A stretch of 64,000 nt of DNA from Erythrobacter insulae (GCF_007004095.1 NZ_VHJK01000001.1:1740501-1804500), one strand, 5' to 3'. Positions 26,917-35,923 are shown, counted from the first letter of the stretch. Notes: generated by a model not told the origin, from the sequence alone. Translations and numbers: made by a program.

Positions 26917-28350
26917 CTAGAACAGACCCGGAATTTCATACTGCGCTGCATTGGGGCGTTCAGGCTGCAAGACTTCGCGGCCGCCAACGCTTTGCGTGGT
27001 TTGCCCGGTGCCCCCGCTGATTGCGGTACAGCTTCGCCCTGCAAGGAAATCCAGTGCAGTGGAAATTGAGGCTTCCGATGCGCTGCCCAGCGGGTTGAAA
27101 ATATCGTCATTCGCCAGGCATGTATTGGGCATTTCGCTGGCCATCCCGGAGAAGTATTCACCCCGGCCATCCGCATTGACAGTCTGGAACGTGACGGCAC
27201 GAACGCGCAGATCACAGGCGTCAAGGTCGAAACCAAACTGTCCAACCGGCTTACCCGATGTGTTCTCTCCGATAAGCGCGATGTTTGCCGGATCCACATA
27301 TGGGATCATCGCGTTCATCACCAGCTCACTGGCAGAAGCCGAGCTGCGCCGCCCGATAAAGGCGATTTTGGTCGGCTGAATTGCGTTGGGTTCGGTTTCA
27401 AACCGGCGGGTCGAGTTTTCTTCGGACTTTGAAGCCCGCAAGATCGTTTCGCTCCAGATCTGACTGATGCGGCCAGACCCCATCAGATCGCCGAATGTAT
27501 CGGCAACACTAACCAGACCGCCGCCATTATACCGGAAATCAATAATCAGCTCGGTGACGCCCTCTGTCCCGAATTGCGCGAATGCCGCGCGCAACTGGTC
27601 GGCTGCGTCCGAAACGATAAAGGTCCGCAAATTGATATAGCCGACTTTTTTGCCGCCATCATTCAGAACCAGCGCGCCATAACGATCGGAAATCGGATCG
27701 AGTGAAAAATCGCTTTTGGCAATCGCTTGCTCAATCACTGCACCGCCCGCTTGTGCAAAGCGCAGGACACGCGTGACCCCGGCATCAGACGGGCCGAGCG
27801 CATTGACCACAGATTGGGGGCCGCCAGCGGCCATCAGGGATGACACTGTTTGAAGATTGTTGGTGTCAGTACCGATTGCCAACAGTTCGGTGCCGCGATC
27901 CATACCAGCGCCAAATCCGTTGCCGTTCTCAAACGCCTCCAACAGGAACACGCGGTTGTTCACGGTGTCATAGGCAAGCCGGATGCCGAAACCTGCGCTT
28001 GAACCGGAACTGATCAAAGCGTTTTCTTCGGCGATGGACGTGGCGAAGGTAAAGCCGCGATCGCGGTTTTGAGCGCGTGCAGGTGCCACGCGCGCATTCA
28101 AATAGGTTTGAACGTCCGAAATACCGTCGCGGCTGACCGTGTTATCCAGCAGGTTAGGGAACAGATACCATTCGTCGAGGACTGCATCGGCAAAATCCAG
28201 CTGATTGGCAATCGAACAGGCCGAAGGTGCAGGTGAGCTGGTTGGCGGGGGTGCCGGATTGTTATTCGTCGGCGGCGCGGAACCGCCGCCTCCGCAGGCG
28301 ACCAGCGCGAAAGCGAGCGTTGTTGAAACGGCGGTGCGACCAAAATTCAT
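26917..28350 (-). CDS. S41 family peptidase, lipoprotein
   Basis: 477 residues from the ATG at 28350. Lipobox LVAC followed by a Gly run and a Pro/Thr/Ser-rich linker (about residues 20-45), then a domain starting ACSIANQLDF. The tail-specific protease core is visible: KKVGYINLRTF, IIDFRYNGGGLVSVAD and the catalytic Ser region GRRSSASASELVMNAM. A PDZ-like region lies near residues 120-200. Predicted periplasmic or outer-membrane-anchored protease. It converges on the response regulator with a 5-base gap. Confidence 0.87.
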   Translation of the reverse strand: MNFGRTAVSTTLAFALVACGGGGSAPPTNNNPAPPPTSSPAPSACSIANQLDFADAVLDEWYLFPNLLDNTVSRDGISDVQTYLNARVAPARAQNRDRGFTFATSIAEENALISSGSSAGFGIRLAYDTVNNRVFLLEAFENGNGFGAGMDRGTELLAIGTDTNNLQTVSSLMAAGGPQSVVNALGPSDAGVTRVLRFAQAGGAVIEQAIAKSDFSLDPISDRYGALVLNDGGKKVGYINLRTFIVSDAADQLRAAFAQFGTEGVTELIIDFRYNGGGLVSVADTFGDLMGSGRISQIWSETILRASKSEENSTRRFETEPNAIQPTKIAFIGRRSSASASELVMNAMIPYVDPANIALIGENTSGKPVGQFGFDLDACDLRVRAVTFQTVNADGRGEYFSGMASEMPNTCLANDDIFNPLGSASEASISTALDFLAGRSCTAISGGTGQTTQSVGGREVLQPERPNAAQYEIPGLF

Positions 28351-28610
28351 GCAATGCGACTCCGGGAATTGGTTCGATATTTTTGGCTTGGAAATTAAGG
28401 CAAATACGCCTTTAGAACGGGCGCTGACCATGCAATGGACTATTTATGACTGCAAGGCCGAACACGCCTTTGATCTGCCTCTGGAGGTAAATTCAGGTAT
28501 TTTTGGGAGAATTTGCAGAGTTTTCCGCAGAAAGCGGGGCAAATCGCGCCCTTGCGGCTCGTTTACTGCCCCATATCCGACTAGCTAAAGACATATGGAA
28601 AGACAGAATC
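28351..28610. other. Divergent promoter region, S41 peptidase and PEBP genes
   Basis: 260 bases containing both start regions. No EcfG-type site, hairpin or credible small gene was found; the middle is moderately AT-rich. Confidence 0.4.
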
Positions 28611-29204
28611 ATGACTGAACTTCCCGATTGGCTCACTCCCAATCTGCCCGAAGCTGCGCGGCATCCCGGCCTTGCGATTGCGCAGCTGGGAGACAAGCGT
28701 TCTTTCGGGCGCGGCGGCTTTGTGCTGTCCAGTCCGGCATTTGATACCGGTGAAGAACTTGATCCGTGTTTTACCGCTAAAGAAGAAGACGCAGTGGCCC
28801 CGCCTCTGGAGTGGACTGCGCCTCCTGCGGGATCACAAGAGCTGATCCTGATCGTAGAAGACGCGACCACAGATGGCGATGTGCCGCAATGCCATTGGCT
28901 GGTTTGGGGTCTTGCCGGACAGCGCGGCAAACTGCTTGAAGGCGAAGTTCCGCCTCGCACAGGTAAAAACCACCTTGGAAATTCTGAATGGCTGCTGCCG
29001 GATCCACCGGTAGGAAAGACACGCAACTACGTGTTCCAGTTATTCGCAACCGAGCTTCCGCTCACACTCATGCCCGGCGCAAGTCGCGACGATTTGGTGG
29101 CCTCTTTAAAAGGGTCGATCACGGGGTGCGCGGTTCTTACTGCACCTTTCACCGGCGTCGAAGCCGATGTCGGTGCGGCGTGGGACGAAGAAGAACTAAA
29201 CTAA
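28611..29204 (+). CDS. YbhB/YbcL family (PEBP, Raf-kinase-inhibitor-like) protein
   Basis: 197 residues from the ATG at 28611. PEBP signatures: APPLEWTAPPAGSQELILIV, the ligand-binding CHWLVWGL motif and YVFQLFATE. Cytoplasmic, without signal peptide. The family binds small anions or phospholipid head groups; its bacterial function is poorly known. Longer than the typical 150-180 residues because of an N-terminal segment of about 40 residues (LPDWLTPNLPEAARHPGLA). Followed by the SWIB gene 27 bases on, probably one operon. Confidence 0.88.
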   Translation: MTELPDWLTPNLPEAARHPGLAIAQLGDKRSFGRGGFVLSSPAFDTGEELDPCFTAKEEDAVAPPLEWTAPPAGSQELILIVEDATTDGDVPQCHWLVWGLAGQRGKLLEGEVPPRTGKNHLGNSEWLLPDPPVGKTRNYVFQLFATELPLTLMPGASRDDLVASLKGSITGCAVLTAPFTGVEADVGAAWDEEELN

Positions 29205-29231
29205 CCTGCCGTTATAAAAGGGAGAAATACC

Positions 29232-29483
29232 ATGGCTGGCAAGACGAACGCACTACAGAAACCGGTGCAACTTTCAGGCGAACTCGAAGCGGTAATCGGT
29301 AAAGGCCCGATGACCCGTGCACAGGTCACTTCGAAAGTCTGGGAATACATCAAAGGCAACAGCCTTCAGGATGACAAAGACAAACGTCAGATCAATCCCG
29401 ATGCCAAGCTTGGCGCGGTGATCGGTAAAGATCAGATCTCGATGTTCAAGATGACAGCTGCGGTGTCAAAGCACCTCACCTAA
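29232..29483 (+). CDS. SWIB/MDM2 domain protein
   Basis: 83 residues, a complete SWIB fold: QLSGELEAVIGKGPMTRAQV, VWEYIKGNSLQDDKDKRQIN and KLGAVIGKDQISMFKM. In bacteria such proteins are short, stand-alone and associated with chlamydial or alphaproteobacterial nucleoid proteins; the mechanism is unknown. Ribosome site GGGAGA 8 bases upstream. A bidirectional terminator follows. Confidence 0.93.
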   Translation: MAGKTNALQKPVQLSGELEAVIGKGPMTRAQVTSKVWEYIKGNSLQDDKDKRQINPDAKLGAVIGKDQISMFKMTAAVSKHLT

Positions 29484-29506
29484 GTACCAAGCCTCTTGAG
29501 GCACGT

Positions 29507-29550
29507 TAAGAAGCAGCGGCGTGGGCATTGGCCTGTGCCGCTGTTTCTTT
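29507..29550. terminator. Bidirectional terminator between SWIB and DoxX genes
   Basis: AGAAGCAGCGGC (29509-29520) pairs with GCCGCTGTTTCT (29537-29548) at 11 of 12 positions. T-runs follow on the plus strand and A-runs precede, so it can serve both convergent genes. Confidence 0.75.
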
Positions 29551-29552
29551 GT

Positions 29553-29957
29553 TTAAGGTTGCCGCACTTTGGCTTTTGGTCCGACGACACCTCCCGTCCA
29601 AAGGGCCAGCCAGATCAGGATCGGCTGAGCAATCATGCGCGGGATATGATAGCCAAGTCCAAGTCCGCCATCAGCGCGCGCCATATCCATCGCGAAATGA
29701 TTGATATTGGCGGGCCAGACACATAGCGCATAAAGCGCAAGGCCAATGCCTGCAGCCTGCCGTAACTGTTTGGAAAATGGCTGGAGAAGGCCGACCGCGC
29801 CGGCAATCTCTGCCACCCCTGTCCATAAAACCACAGCCTCGGGAAAGGGCACCCAGCCGGGCGTGATAGTCAAAAAGGGTTCAGGCCGGACAAGATGCGC
29901 GTAGCCGGCATACCCGTAAAACAGCGCGAGTATCACGCGAAGGATAGTTTTGATCAT
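29553..29957 (-). CDS. DoxX family membrane protein
   Basis: 134 residues with four hydrophobic segments: IKTILRVILALFYGYAGYAH, the stretch around VVLWTGVAEIAGAVGLL, IGLALYALCVWPANINH and QPILIWLALWTGGVV. Pattern and size match DoxX/DoxD-like quinone-associated membrane proteins. The ATG at 29957 overlaps the cupin gene stop (ATGA), so the pair is translationally coupled. Confidence 0.82.
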   Translation of the reverse strand: MIKTILRVILALFYGYAGYAHLVRPEPFLTITPGWVPFPEAVVLWTGVAEIAGAVGLLQPFSKQLRQAAGIGLALYALCVWPANINHFAMDMARADGGLGLGYHIPRMIAQPILIWLALWTGGVVGPKAKVRQP

Positions 29958-30403
29958 TGTCCTGGTTCCCATTGCGGCGCGGCAAGTTCAAATCCTGCAA
30001 AATCAAATCCTGGCACGACAACGCATGAAACGAGCGTGTACCCTGCCGCGTCATGCTGCGGTGTGCGGGACCGTGCCGCTTGCCAGCCGCCTGACGGGAT
30101 CAGACCTTGGAGATTCTCGCCATCGTCAAAGCCTTTGCCAAGCGTCAGGGTTTGCACCGGTCCGGCATCTGTCATGGACAATCGCAGCTCCAACGGATCG
30201 CCCGATTGCCACAGCCACAGTTCATCGGCATCAACCCTGTGCCAATGCGAGTTTTCACCAGCCTTCAAAAGAAAGATGATCGCGGTACCGCGCGCTCGGC
30301 CAGTGGAATCATCGCCTGCGCGCCACGTTTCGCGGTACCATCCGCCTTCGGGATGAGGTTGTAGCTGCAATTGTTTGATCAGTGCGTCCGCGCTATCGTT
30401 CAT
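29954..30403 (-). CDS. Cupin (DUF985) family protein
   Basis: 149 residues from the ATG at 30403. DUF985 pattern: QLQPHPEGGWYRETWRA, IIFLLKAGENSHWHRVDADE (metal-binding His and Glu of a cupin), ELWLWQSGDPLEL and SCVVVPGFDFAGFELA. A single-domain cupin of unknown activity. Diverges from the dipeptidase gene across about 50 bases. Confidence 0.88.
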   Translation of the reverse strand: MNDSADALIKQLQLQPHPEGGWYRETWRAGDDSTGRARGTAIIFLLKAGENSHWHRVDADELWLWQSGDPLELRLSMTDAGPVQTLTLGKGFDDGENLQGLIPSGGWQAARSRTPQHDAAGYTLVSCVVVPGFDFAGFELAAPQWEPGQ

Positions 30404-30455
30404 GGCTACATCTGTGTCCTTGTCTGTGCCCCTTTTTACGGGAGTTCCATTTTTA

Positions 30456-31760
30456 ATGTCATACCGCGCTCTTTCACTCGCCGCCATCGCAACCTGCCTT
30501 GCTGTTCCCGCTTTCGCGCAAAGCATGAGCGGTCAAGATGATCCGGCGGTCGCGATAGACCCGGCTGAGGCGCTGGCGAATGCGGCTCTGGACGCAGCGC
30601 CTGTGTTTGATGGCCACAACGACGTGCCGATCCAGCTGCGATCGCGGTTTGATAATCAGATCAACAATTTTAACTTCACCGATACTCTGAATACCGGAGA
30701 GACCCATCCGCAAGGCCGCGTGATGCACACCGATCTCAACCGGCTGGCCAAAGGGAAGGTGGGCGCGCAATATTGGTCGGTTTATGTGCCTGCTAGCCTA
30801 ACCGAACCCGAAGCGGTTCAGATGACGATGGAACAAATTGACGTCATGAAGCGCCTGATTGCGCGGTATCCCGATAGCTTGAGCTATGCGGAGACAGCGG
30901 ATCAGCTGGAAACCGCTATGGCGAATGGCAAAGTCGCGTCGATGCTGGGTATGGAGGGGGGGCACTCGATCGGGTCGAGCCTCGCCGTGCTGCGCCAGAT
31001 GTATGCACTTGGCGCGCGGTATATGACACTCACGCACTCTTCCAACACACCGTGGGCAGACAGCGCAACCGACAGGCCCGAGCATGGCGGTTTGAGCGAC
31101 TTTGGCAAGGATGTGATCCGCGAAATGAACCGGATCGGCATGTTGGTCGATCTAAGCCATGTCAGCGAAGAGACTATGCTGGACGTTCTTGATGTGGCGA
31201 AATCGCCTGTCATCTTCAGCCATTCCGGGGCCCGCGCGATAAACGGCCATGCGCGCAACGTTCCCGATAGCGTCCTGGCGCGTCTGCCTGCCAATGGCGG
31301 GGTTGTGATGGTGGTTGGCTTGCCCGGCTTTTTGAATGATGAGAACCGTCAATGGTATGCGGAGCGCGAAGCAGAGGTTGCCCGTCAAATGTCGCTTTAT
31401 CGTGGTCAACCAGACATCTGGGCCCGCGCGATGGCGGAATGGGATGCTGCCAATCCCGAGCCGCAGACCATGATCAGCCACATGGCGGACCATATCGACC
31501 ATATCAAATCGGTCGCGGGGGTGGAGTATATCGGCATTGGCGCGGATTATGACGGGATGCCAACCGGCCCTTTGGGTATGGAAGACGTGACCGGCTATCC
31601 GGCCTTGTTTGCCGAGCTCGCCCGGCGCGGTTATTCGCAAGTCGAGCTTGAAATGATATCCAGCCGCAATGCAATTCGCGCGCTGAGAGATGCCGAGCAA
31701 TATGCTGCGGGTGTTGCCGATGAACTGCCAATCGAAACCATCCTACAGACGCAGGAGTAG
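30456..31760 (+). CDS. Exported membrane dipeptidase (M19)
   Basis: 434 residues from the ATG at 30456 with a signal peptide ending VPAFAQSMS. M19 renal-dipeptidase metal motifs are readable: FDGHNDVPIQL (HxD), the bridging Glu in LGMEGGHSIG, LTHSSNTPWADS, VDLSHVSEETM, FSHSGARAIN and GIGADYDGM. It cleaves L-Xaa-D/L-Xaa dipeptides in the periplasm, fitting the exported peptidases elsewhere in the window. Confidence 0.92.
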   Translation: MSYRALSLAAIATCLAVPAFAQSMSGQDDPAVAIDPAEALANAALDAAPVFDGHNDVPIQLRSRFDNQINNFNFTDTLNTGETHPQGRVMHTDLNRLAKGKVGAQYWSVYVPASLTEPEAVQMTMEQIDVMKRLIARYPDSLSYAETADQLETAMANGKVASMLGMEGGHSIGSSLAVLRQMYALGARYMTLTHSSNTPWADSATDRPEHGGLSDFGKDVIREMNRIGMLVDLSHVSEETMLDVLDVAKSPVIFSHSGARAINGHARNVPDSVLARLPANGGVVMVVGLPGFLNDENRQWYAEREAEVARQMSLYRGQPDIWARAMAEWDAANPEPQTMISHMADHIDHIKSVAGVEYIGIGADYDGMPTGPLGMEDVTGYPALFAELARRGYSQVELEMISSRNAIRALRDAEQYAAGVADELPIETILQTQE

Positions 31761-31775
31761 CACCCTGAACCGGGT

Positions 31776-31967
31776 TCAGCCCTCGGCGGCTGTCTCCGGT
31801 AGTTCATCGTGAGGGGTGGAGGCCATTTCCTCCAACTCATCCTCAGCCATGCTTTCGAACATTTCGATCGAGGCACCTTGAAGGTCGGATTTGTCCAGGT
31901 CGCCTTGCTTTGCCGAAAGGGCGGCACCTGCGGCCTGTTGCTGCGCTTTGCTTGTCGCTTTGGGCAT
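31776..31967 (-). CDS. DUF3008 family small protein
   Basis: 63 residues from the ATG at 31967: TSKAQQQAAGAALSAKQGDL and EMFESMAEDELEEMASTPHD match the DUF3008 pattern, in which Ser-Lys-Ala-Gln-Gln-Gln and the MxExELEEMAST segment are invariant. Function unknown. Its ATG overlaps the stop of the upstream DUF2945 gene by one base (TGATG), so translation is coupled. Confidence 0.87.
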   Translation of the reverse strand: MPKATSKAQQQAAGAALSAKQGDLDKSDLQGASIEMFESMAEDELEEMASTPHDELPETAAEG

Positions 31968-32194
31968 CAATCTTGTGCCTCAAGCTCGCTACCAAGCTTA
32001 AGCACTTCGTCGCCATCTTGCTGTTTGATGAGATAAGCGGGATTATCAGAATCACCATTTCGGGTGACCTCTGTGCCTTGCAGGGTCCGTGATACTTCGC
32101 TTTCGAAGCGATCGACGATCTGGCCTTTGCCTTCGCCGTTACCCCAATTCCATTTGACGTATTGACCCGTCTGGAAGCTATTCGGATTGCTCAT
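31967..32194 (-). CDS. DUF2945 (TUDOR-like) small protein
   Basis: 75 residues. YVKWNWGNGEGKGQIVDRF, GTEVTRNGDSDNPAYLIKQQ and VLKLGSELE match the DUF2945 / hypervirulence-associated TUDOR domain. Preceded by a strong ribosome site (CAGGAGA). Usually found among stress-related small genes; no biochemical function known. Together with DUF3008 and the 53-residue membrane gene upstream it probably forms one stress operon. Confidence 0.87.
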   Translation of the reverse strand: MSNPNSFQTGQYVKWNWGNGEGKGQIVDRFESEVSRTLQGTEVTRNGDSDNPAYLIKQQDGDEVLKLGSELEAQD

Positions 32195-32230
32195 CGTTAT
32201 CTCCTGAAGTCTCAGGAAATCAATGAGTAA

Positions 32231-32254
32231 CGGCGGGCGTGGTTCCGCCCGCCA
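32231..32254. repeat. GC-rich hairpin between two small genes
   Basis: GGCGGGC (32232-32238) and GCCCGCC (32247-32253) form a perfect 7-bp stem with an 8-base loop, just after the 53-residue gene. There is no T-run on the minus strand, so it may stabilise or modulate the message rather than terminate it. Confidence 0.45.
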
Positions 32255-32261
32255 TCACGTT

Positions 32262-32423
32262 TTACCGCGTAACTCCTGTGAGATACGGCAGAATCCAGAC
32301 CACGGTCATCGCAATGATCGCGATGAGCAGCCCGATGCCGAGCACATACCGCATCTTACCTGTGGTATGCGCAGCGCGTGCATCGTCGTCTTCTATGTGA
32401 ATTTCATCTTTATTGTCGGCCAT
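32262..32423 (-). CDS. Small single-span membrane protein, 53 residues
   Basis: Begins MADNKDEIHIEDDDARAAHT, an acidic cytoplasmic-looking start, then one hydrophobic helix (MRYVLGIGLLIAIIAMTVVW) near residues 24-43 and a short basic end. The ribosome site GGAGGG lies 4 bases before the ATG and an exact EcfG-type promoter 33 bases upstream. Too short for common gene finders. Function unknown; likely stress-induced. Confidence 0.78.
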   Translation of the reverse strand: MADNKDEIHIEDDDARAAHTTGKMRYVLGIGLLIAIIAMTVVWILPYLTGVTR

Positions 32424-32455
32424 GTGCCCTCCGGTATTTCGATTATATTGATTGA

Positions 32456-32480
32456 AACGGTGCGCGAAAGGCCTCGTTCC
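32456..32480 (-). promoter_or_regulatory. EcfG-type promoter of the 53-residue membrane gene
   Basis: Minus strand GGAAC (32480-32476), 16-base spacer, CGTT (32459-32456): an exact match. It begins just after the dapD stop, so the small-gene operon has its own stress promoter. Confidence 0.72.
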
Positions 32481-32483
32481 AGA

Positions 32484-33320
32484 TTAATCGCGTAGCAGCT
32501 CGTTAATTCCGGTCTTGGAGCGCGTCTGCGCGTCCACTGTTTTGACGATGACTGCGCAATAAAGCGAAGGCCCCGGCGAACCGTCAGGCAGCGGTTTACC
32601 CGGCAATGCGCCCGGCACAACAACAGCATAGGGAGGCACTTCGCCCATGTGAATTTCACCCGTGGCGCGGTCTACAATCTTGGTCGATGCGCCGAGATAG
32701 ACACCCATCGAAAGCACGGCCCCTTCGCCAACCCGCACGCCTTCGGCGACTTCGCTTCGGGCACCAATGAATGCGCCATCACCGATAATGACCGGTCCCG
32801 CCTGAAGCGGCTCAAGAACGCCGCCAATTCCAGCGCCGCCCGAAATATGTACGTTTTTGCCGATTTGGGCGCATGAACCAACAGTGGCCCAGGTATCAAC
32901 CATCGTGCCTTCATCAACATAAGCGCCGATATTGACGAAACTCGGCATCAAAACGGCGCCTTTTCCGATAAAGCTGCCGCGCCGAGCGACTGCACCGGGC
33001 ACAACCCGGAAACCAGCCTCACGAAAGCGGTTTTCACCCCATCCTGCGAACTTGTTAGGGACCTTGTCGAATGCGCGCTCGCCGGCTGACGCGCCTTCCA
33101 TGATGCCATTGTCGCGCAGGCGAAATGACAGGAGCACCGCCTTTTTCAGCCATTGATTGACGTGCCAGCCGCCATGGCCATCAGGCTCCGCGACCCGCGC
33201 TGTGCCGTCATCCAGCATGGTGAGGGCTTCATTCACAGAATGGCGAACGTCGCTGCCCGGAGTGATTTCGGAGCGATTATCCCAAGCGGTTTCGATATCG
33301 GCAATGAGTGTTTCTGTCAT
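32484..33320 (-). CDS. dapD: 2,3,4,5-tetrahydropyridine-2,6-dicarboxylate N-succinyltransferase
   Basis: 278 residues from the ATG at 33320. Lysine/meso-diaminopimelate pathway enzyme with a left-handed beta-helix of hexapeptide repeats (for example [20 protein letters not shown] and [20 protein letters not shown]), the conserved [20 protein letters not shown] segment and the [20 protein letters not shown] end. A longer in-frame reading to 33386 lacks family similarity. Confidence 0.96.
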   Translation of the reverse strand: MTETLIADIETAWDNRSEITPGSDVRHSVNEALTMLDDGTARVAEPDGHGGWHVNQWLKKAVLLSFRLRDNGIMEGASAGERAFDKVPNKFAGWGENRFREAGFRVVPGAVARRGSFIGKGAVLMPSFVNIGAYVDEGTMVDTWATVGSCAQIGKNVHISGGAGIGGVLEPLQAGPVIIGDGAFIGARSEVAEGVRVGEGAVLSMGVYLGASTKIVDRATGEIHMGEVPPYAVVVPGALPGKPLPDGSPGPSLYCAVIVKTVDAQTRSKTGINELLRD

Positions 33321-33475
33321 GTTTCCTCTGGCACGTTTGATCAGATGAGCATCGCCGCTGCTAGACGCGGAAAGCCGGTCCGACAAGTCGATAGCAACGA
33401 TTGCAATGTTCTCTTGTGCTTATGCGCAACCTACGTTTAGTATTGCGCGGGGGTTTTCAACATAAGGTCGCATCC

Positions 33476-35914
33476 ATGCCAGCCACCCCTCGCCATGCCT
33501 TTCTACCAAACCATGACGCGCGCGCTCCGATCAGTTGGAGCGTTGTTGGCAAAGCTGCGGTTGCTGCCACAGTGTGCGCGGCGCTCAGCGCGTGCGGCGG
33601 GGGAGGGCCAAGCTCAAACACGCCCATCTCCTCGGTACCGCCTCCAACACCGCCGCCGCCGCCTGCTCCGCCGCCGCCACCCCCACCGCCGCCGCCTTCT
33701 CCGCCGACCGGCGATTTCAATACCGCTGAATTCAGGCGCTCCGATGGGCCAGAGTTTCACGGTGTGGTCGAAGCATGGCGTCAAAATTTCACTGGTAGCG
33801 GAGAGATCATCGCGGTCGTCGATACCGGCGCAGACAGCGATAGTCCGGAATTCGAAGGGCGTCTCCACCCGCTATCACAAGATGTCGCGGGCAATCGCGG
33901 GGTGGACCCCGAGGACGATCATGGCACCAATGTTGCCCTAATTGCGGCTGCTGCTCGCGATGGCACGGGTGTCGTAGGGATTGCGTTCGATGCGCAATTG
34001 CTTGCTCTGCGCGCCGACAGCATCGGATCATGCGGGACCGACACGCCCGATGATCCAACCCTTGGCTGTTCGTTTGATGACAGCAATATCGCAGCTGGAA
34101 TCCAGGTCGCTATTGATGCAGGTGCGACTGTCATCAATCTAAGCCTTGGCGGCAGCGCGGCATCCCGATCCGTTGTTGATGCCGTGGGCCGGGCGGCATC
34201 CGTCGGTATAGTCGTGATTGTCGCTGCCGGTAATGGCGGAGACGGATCAGAGGCGGGGATCGATCCCGATCAACCAGATCCGTTTGCAGCGAGCATTCTG
34301 GACGCCGGCAACGGCAATGTCATCATTGTTGGATCGGTCGATGATCAACGTGAAATTTCCGATTTCAGCAACCGCGCAGGCAACGATGCCGCCTTCTATC
34401 TGAGTGCCTTGGGTGAACGGGTTTGCTGCGTCTATGATGACGGCGAGCTGTTTGTCGAAAATGTGGATGGTCAGCAGTTTGTAACTGTATTTTCAGGGAC
34501 CAGTTTTGCTGCCCCGCAGGTTTCCGGCGCGGTCGCCTTGCTGGCTCAGGCGTTCCCTAATCTGACAGCGCAGCAGATCGTCGAGATCCTGTTGAATACA
34601 GCGCGCGATGCGGGCGCTCCGGGAACGGACGCTGTGTTTGGGACAGGCATTTTGGATATTGCCGCAGCGATTGCGCCATCTGGAACAACTACGGTTGCTG
34701 GAACAGACAATGCGCTCGCGCTGGCGGATAATTTTGCGCTCGGATCAGCAGCAATGGGTGATGCTTTGTCGGGCGCATCCATCAATACAGTTGTGCTGGA
34801 TGAATACAGCCGGGCTTATACCGCTGCTTTGGGCAATCAGACGCAAAATGCGGCGCAAGTCCAAAGGTTGCGCGGTGCTGTGCAACAAGGCGGTTTCACA
34901 CGCAGGGCTGGCGGCAATGGCTTGTCGCTGGCTGTTACCGTTGGAGAAAGTGACCGCGCAGCGGGGCTTGCATGGTCCAACGAATTGCAGCTTACACCCG
35001 AAGAAGCCTTGGGCGCTCGGGTCTTGGCAGCGCGCGTTGCCGCAAAAATCGCTCCCGATCTTCAGCTCGGTTTTGCCATTTCGCAAGGCTCAAACGGGCT
35101 GGTCGCGCAGCTTCAGGGTGCTGATCGTCCCGCTTTTGCGATTGCCCCGCGCGCCGGAGCTGATGCCGGATTTCTCGCCACGAGCGACGTGTCTTTTGCC
35201 GCGCGCCGCGAGCTTGGGCAGTGGGGTTTAACCCTTTCTGCCGAAAGCGGCCGGGCATGGCTTGGCGATAATCGCCGGGCAAGCGATGTCGTTTTCGGCG
35301 TACGTGAACGCCGACCAACACAAAGCGCAGGATTGGCCGCAGATCGCGATTTTGGCGATCTTGCCATCAATACCGCGCTGACTTGGCTGTCTGAAGATAG
35401 CACATTGCTCGGCGGCCATTTCAATGCTGCACTGGGCCTGCGCGGTGCCAATACGGTGTTTGCGGATGCGGATGCGGCGTGGCGGTTTGCTCCGAACTGG
35501 CGGTTTGGCGCATCGGGCAGGGCGGGGCTGACGCGCCCGCGCGGCGGCGAATTGCTGGGCGGTGGATCGCAATTGCTAAGCAATGCCTGGTCTCTCGACG
35601 TCACTCGTAACCGGGCTTTCAGCGCGAGCGACACTGTCGGTTTCCGCATCAGCCAGCCTTTGCGGGTCAGCGGCGGCGGTTTGAATTTGGTTCTGCCGGT
35701 GGCGTATGACTACGCAACCGAGGCGCCGATTATCGGCCGTCAAACACTGTCGCTTTCACCCGAAGGCCGCGAGTTGATGGGAGAGTTTACCTGGGGCTCG
35801 CCGCTGTTCATCGGGTATGCGCGTGCAAGCGTGTTTTACCGGCATGAGCCCGGACACTTTTCGAGCGCACCCAGCGATATGGGCGCGCTCGTAAGCTTCA
35901 ATGCTTCTTTCTAA
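33476..35914 (+). CDS. S8 (subtilisin-type) serine protease with autotransporter-like C-terminus
   Basis: 812 residues from the ATG at 33476 (other in-frame ATGs lie at 33422 and further upstream). An N-terminal signal with lipobox LSAC (Cys40) precedes a Gly run and a polyproline linker. The subtilisin triad is intact: Asp116 (AVVDTGADS), His149 (DDHGTNVAL) and Ser343 (FSGTSFAAPQ). From about residue 500 the sequence becomes beta-rich and ends VSFNASF with a C-terminal Phe, the autotransporter barrel pattern. A lipid anchor together with an autotransporter barrel is unusual. Confidence 0.87.
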   Translation: MPATPRHAFLPNHDARAPISWSVVGKAAVAATVCAALSACGGGGPSSNTPISSVPPPTPPPPPAPPPPPPPPPPSPPTGDFNTAEFRRSDGPEFHGVVEAWRQNFTGSGEIIAVVDTGADSDSPEFEGRLHPLSQDVAGNRGVDPEDDHGTNVALIAAAARDGTGVVGIAFDAQLLALRADSIGSCGTDTPDDPTLGCSFDDSNIAAGIQVAIDAGATVINLSLGGSAASRSVVDAVGRAASVGIVVIVAAGNGGDGSEAGIDPDQPDPFAASILDAGNGNVIIVGSVDDQREISDFSNRAGNDAAFYLSALGERVCCVYDDGELFVENVDGQQFVTVFSGTSFAAPQVSGAVALLAQAFPNLTAQQIVEILLNTARDAGAPGTDAVFGTGILDIAAAIAPSGTTTVAGTDNALALADNFALGSAAMGDALSGASINTVVLDEYSRAYTAALGNQTQNAAQVQRLRGAVQQGGFTRRAGGNGLSLAVTVGESDRAAGLAWSNELQLTPEEALGARVLAARVAAKIAPDLQLGFAISQGSNGLVAQLQGADRPAFAIAPRAGADAGFLATSDVSFAARRELGQWGLTLSAESGRAWLGDNRRASDVVFGVRERRPTQSAGLAADRDFGDLAINTALTWLSEDSTLLGGHFNAALGLRGANTVFADADAAWRFAPNWRFGASGRAGLTRPRGGELLGGGSQLLSNAWSLDVTRNRAFSASDTVGFRISQPLRVSGGGLNLVLPVAYDYATEAPIIGRQTLSLSPEGRELMGEFTWGSPLFIGYARASVFYRHEPGHFSSAPSDMGALVSFNASF

Positions 35915-35923
35915 AAGGCTTGC

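Noticed and set aside
32231..32254. Terminator between the 53-residue and DUF2945 genes
   Set aside because: The stem is good but there is no T-run in the direction of transcription, so it was listed only as a hairpin.
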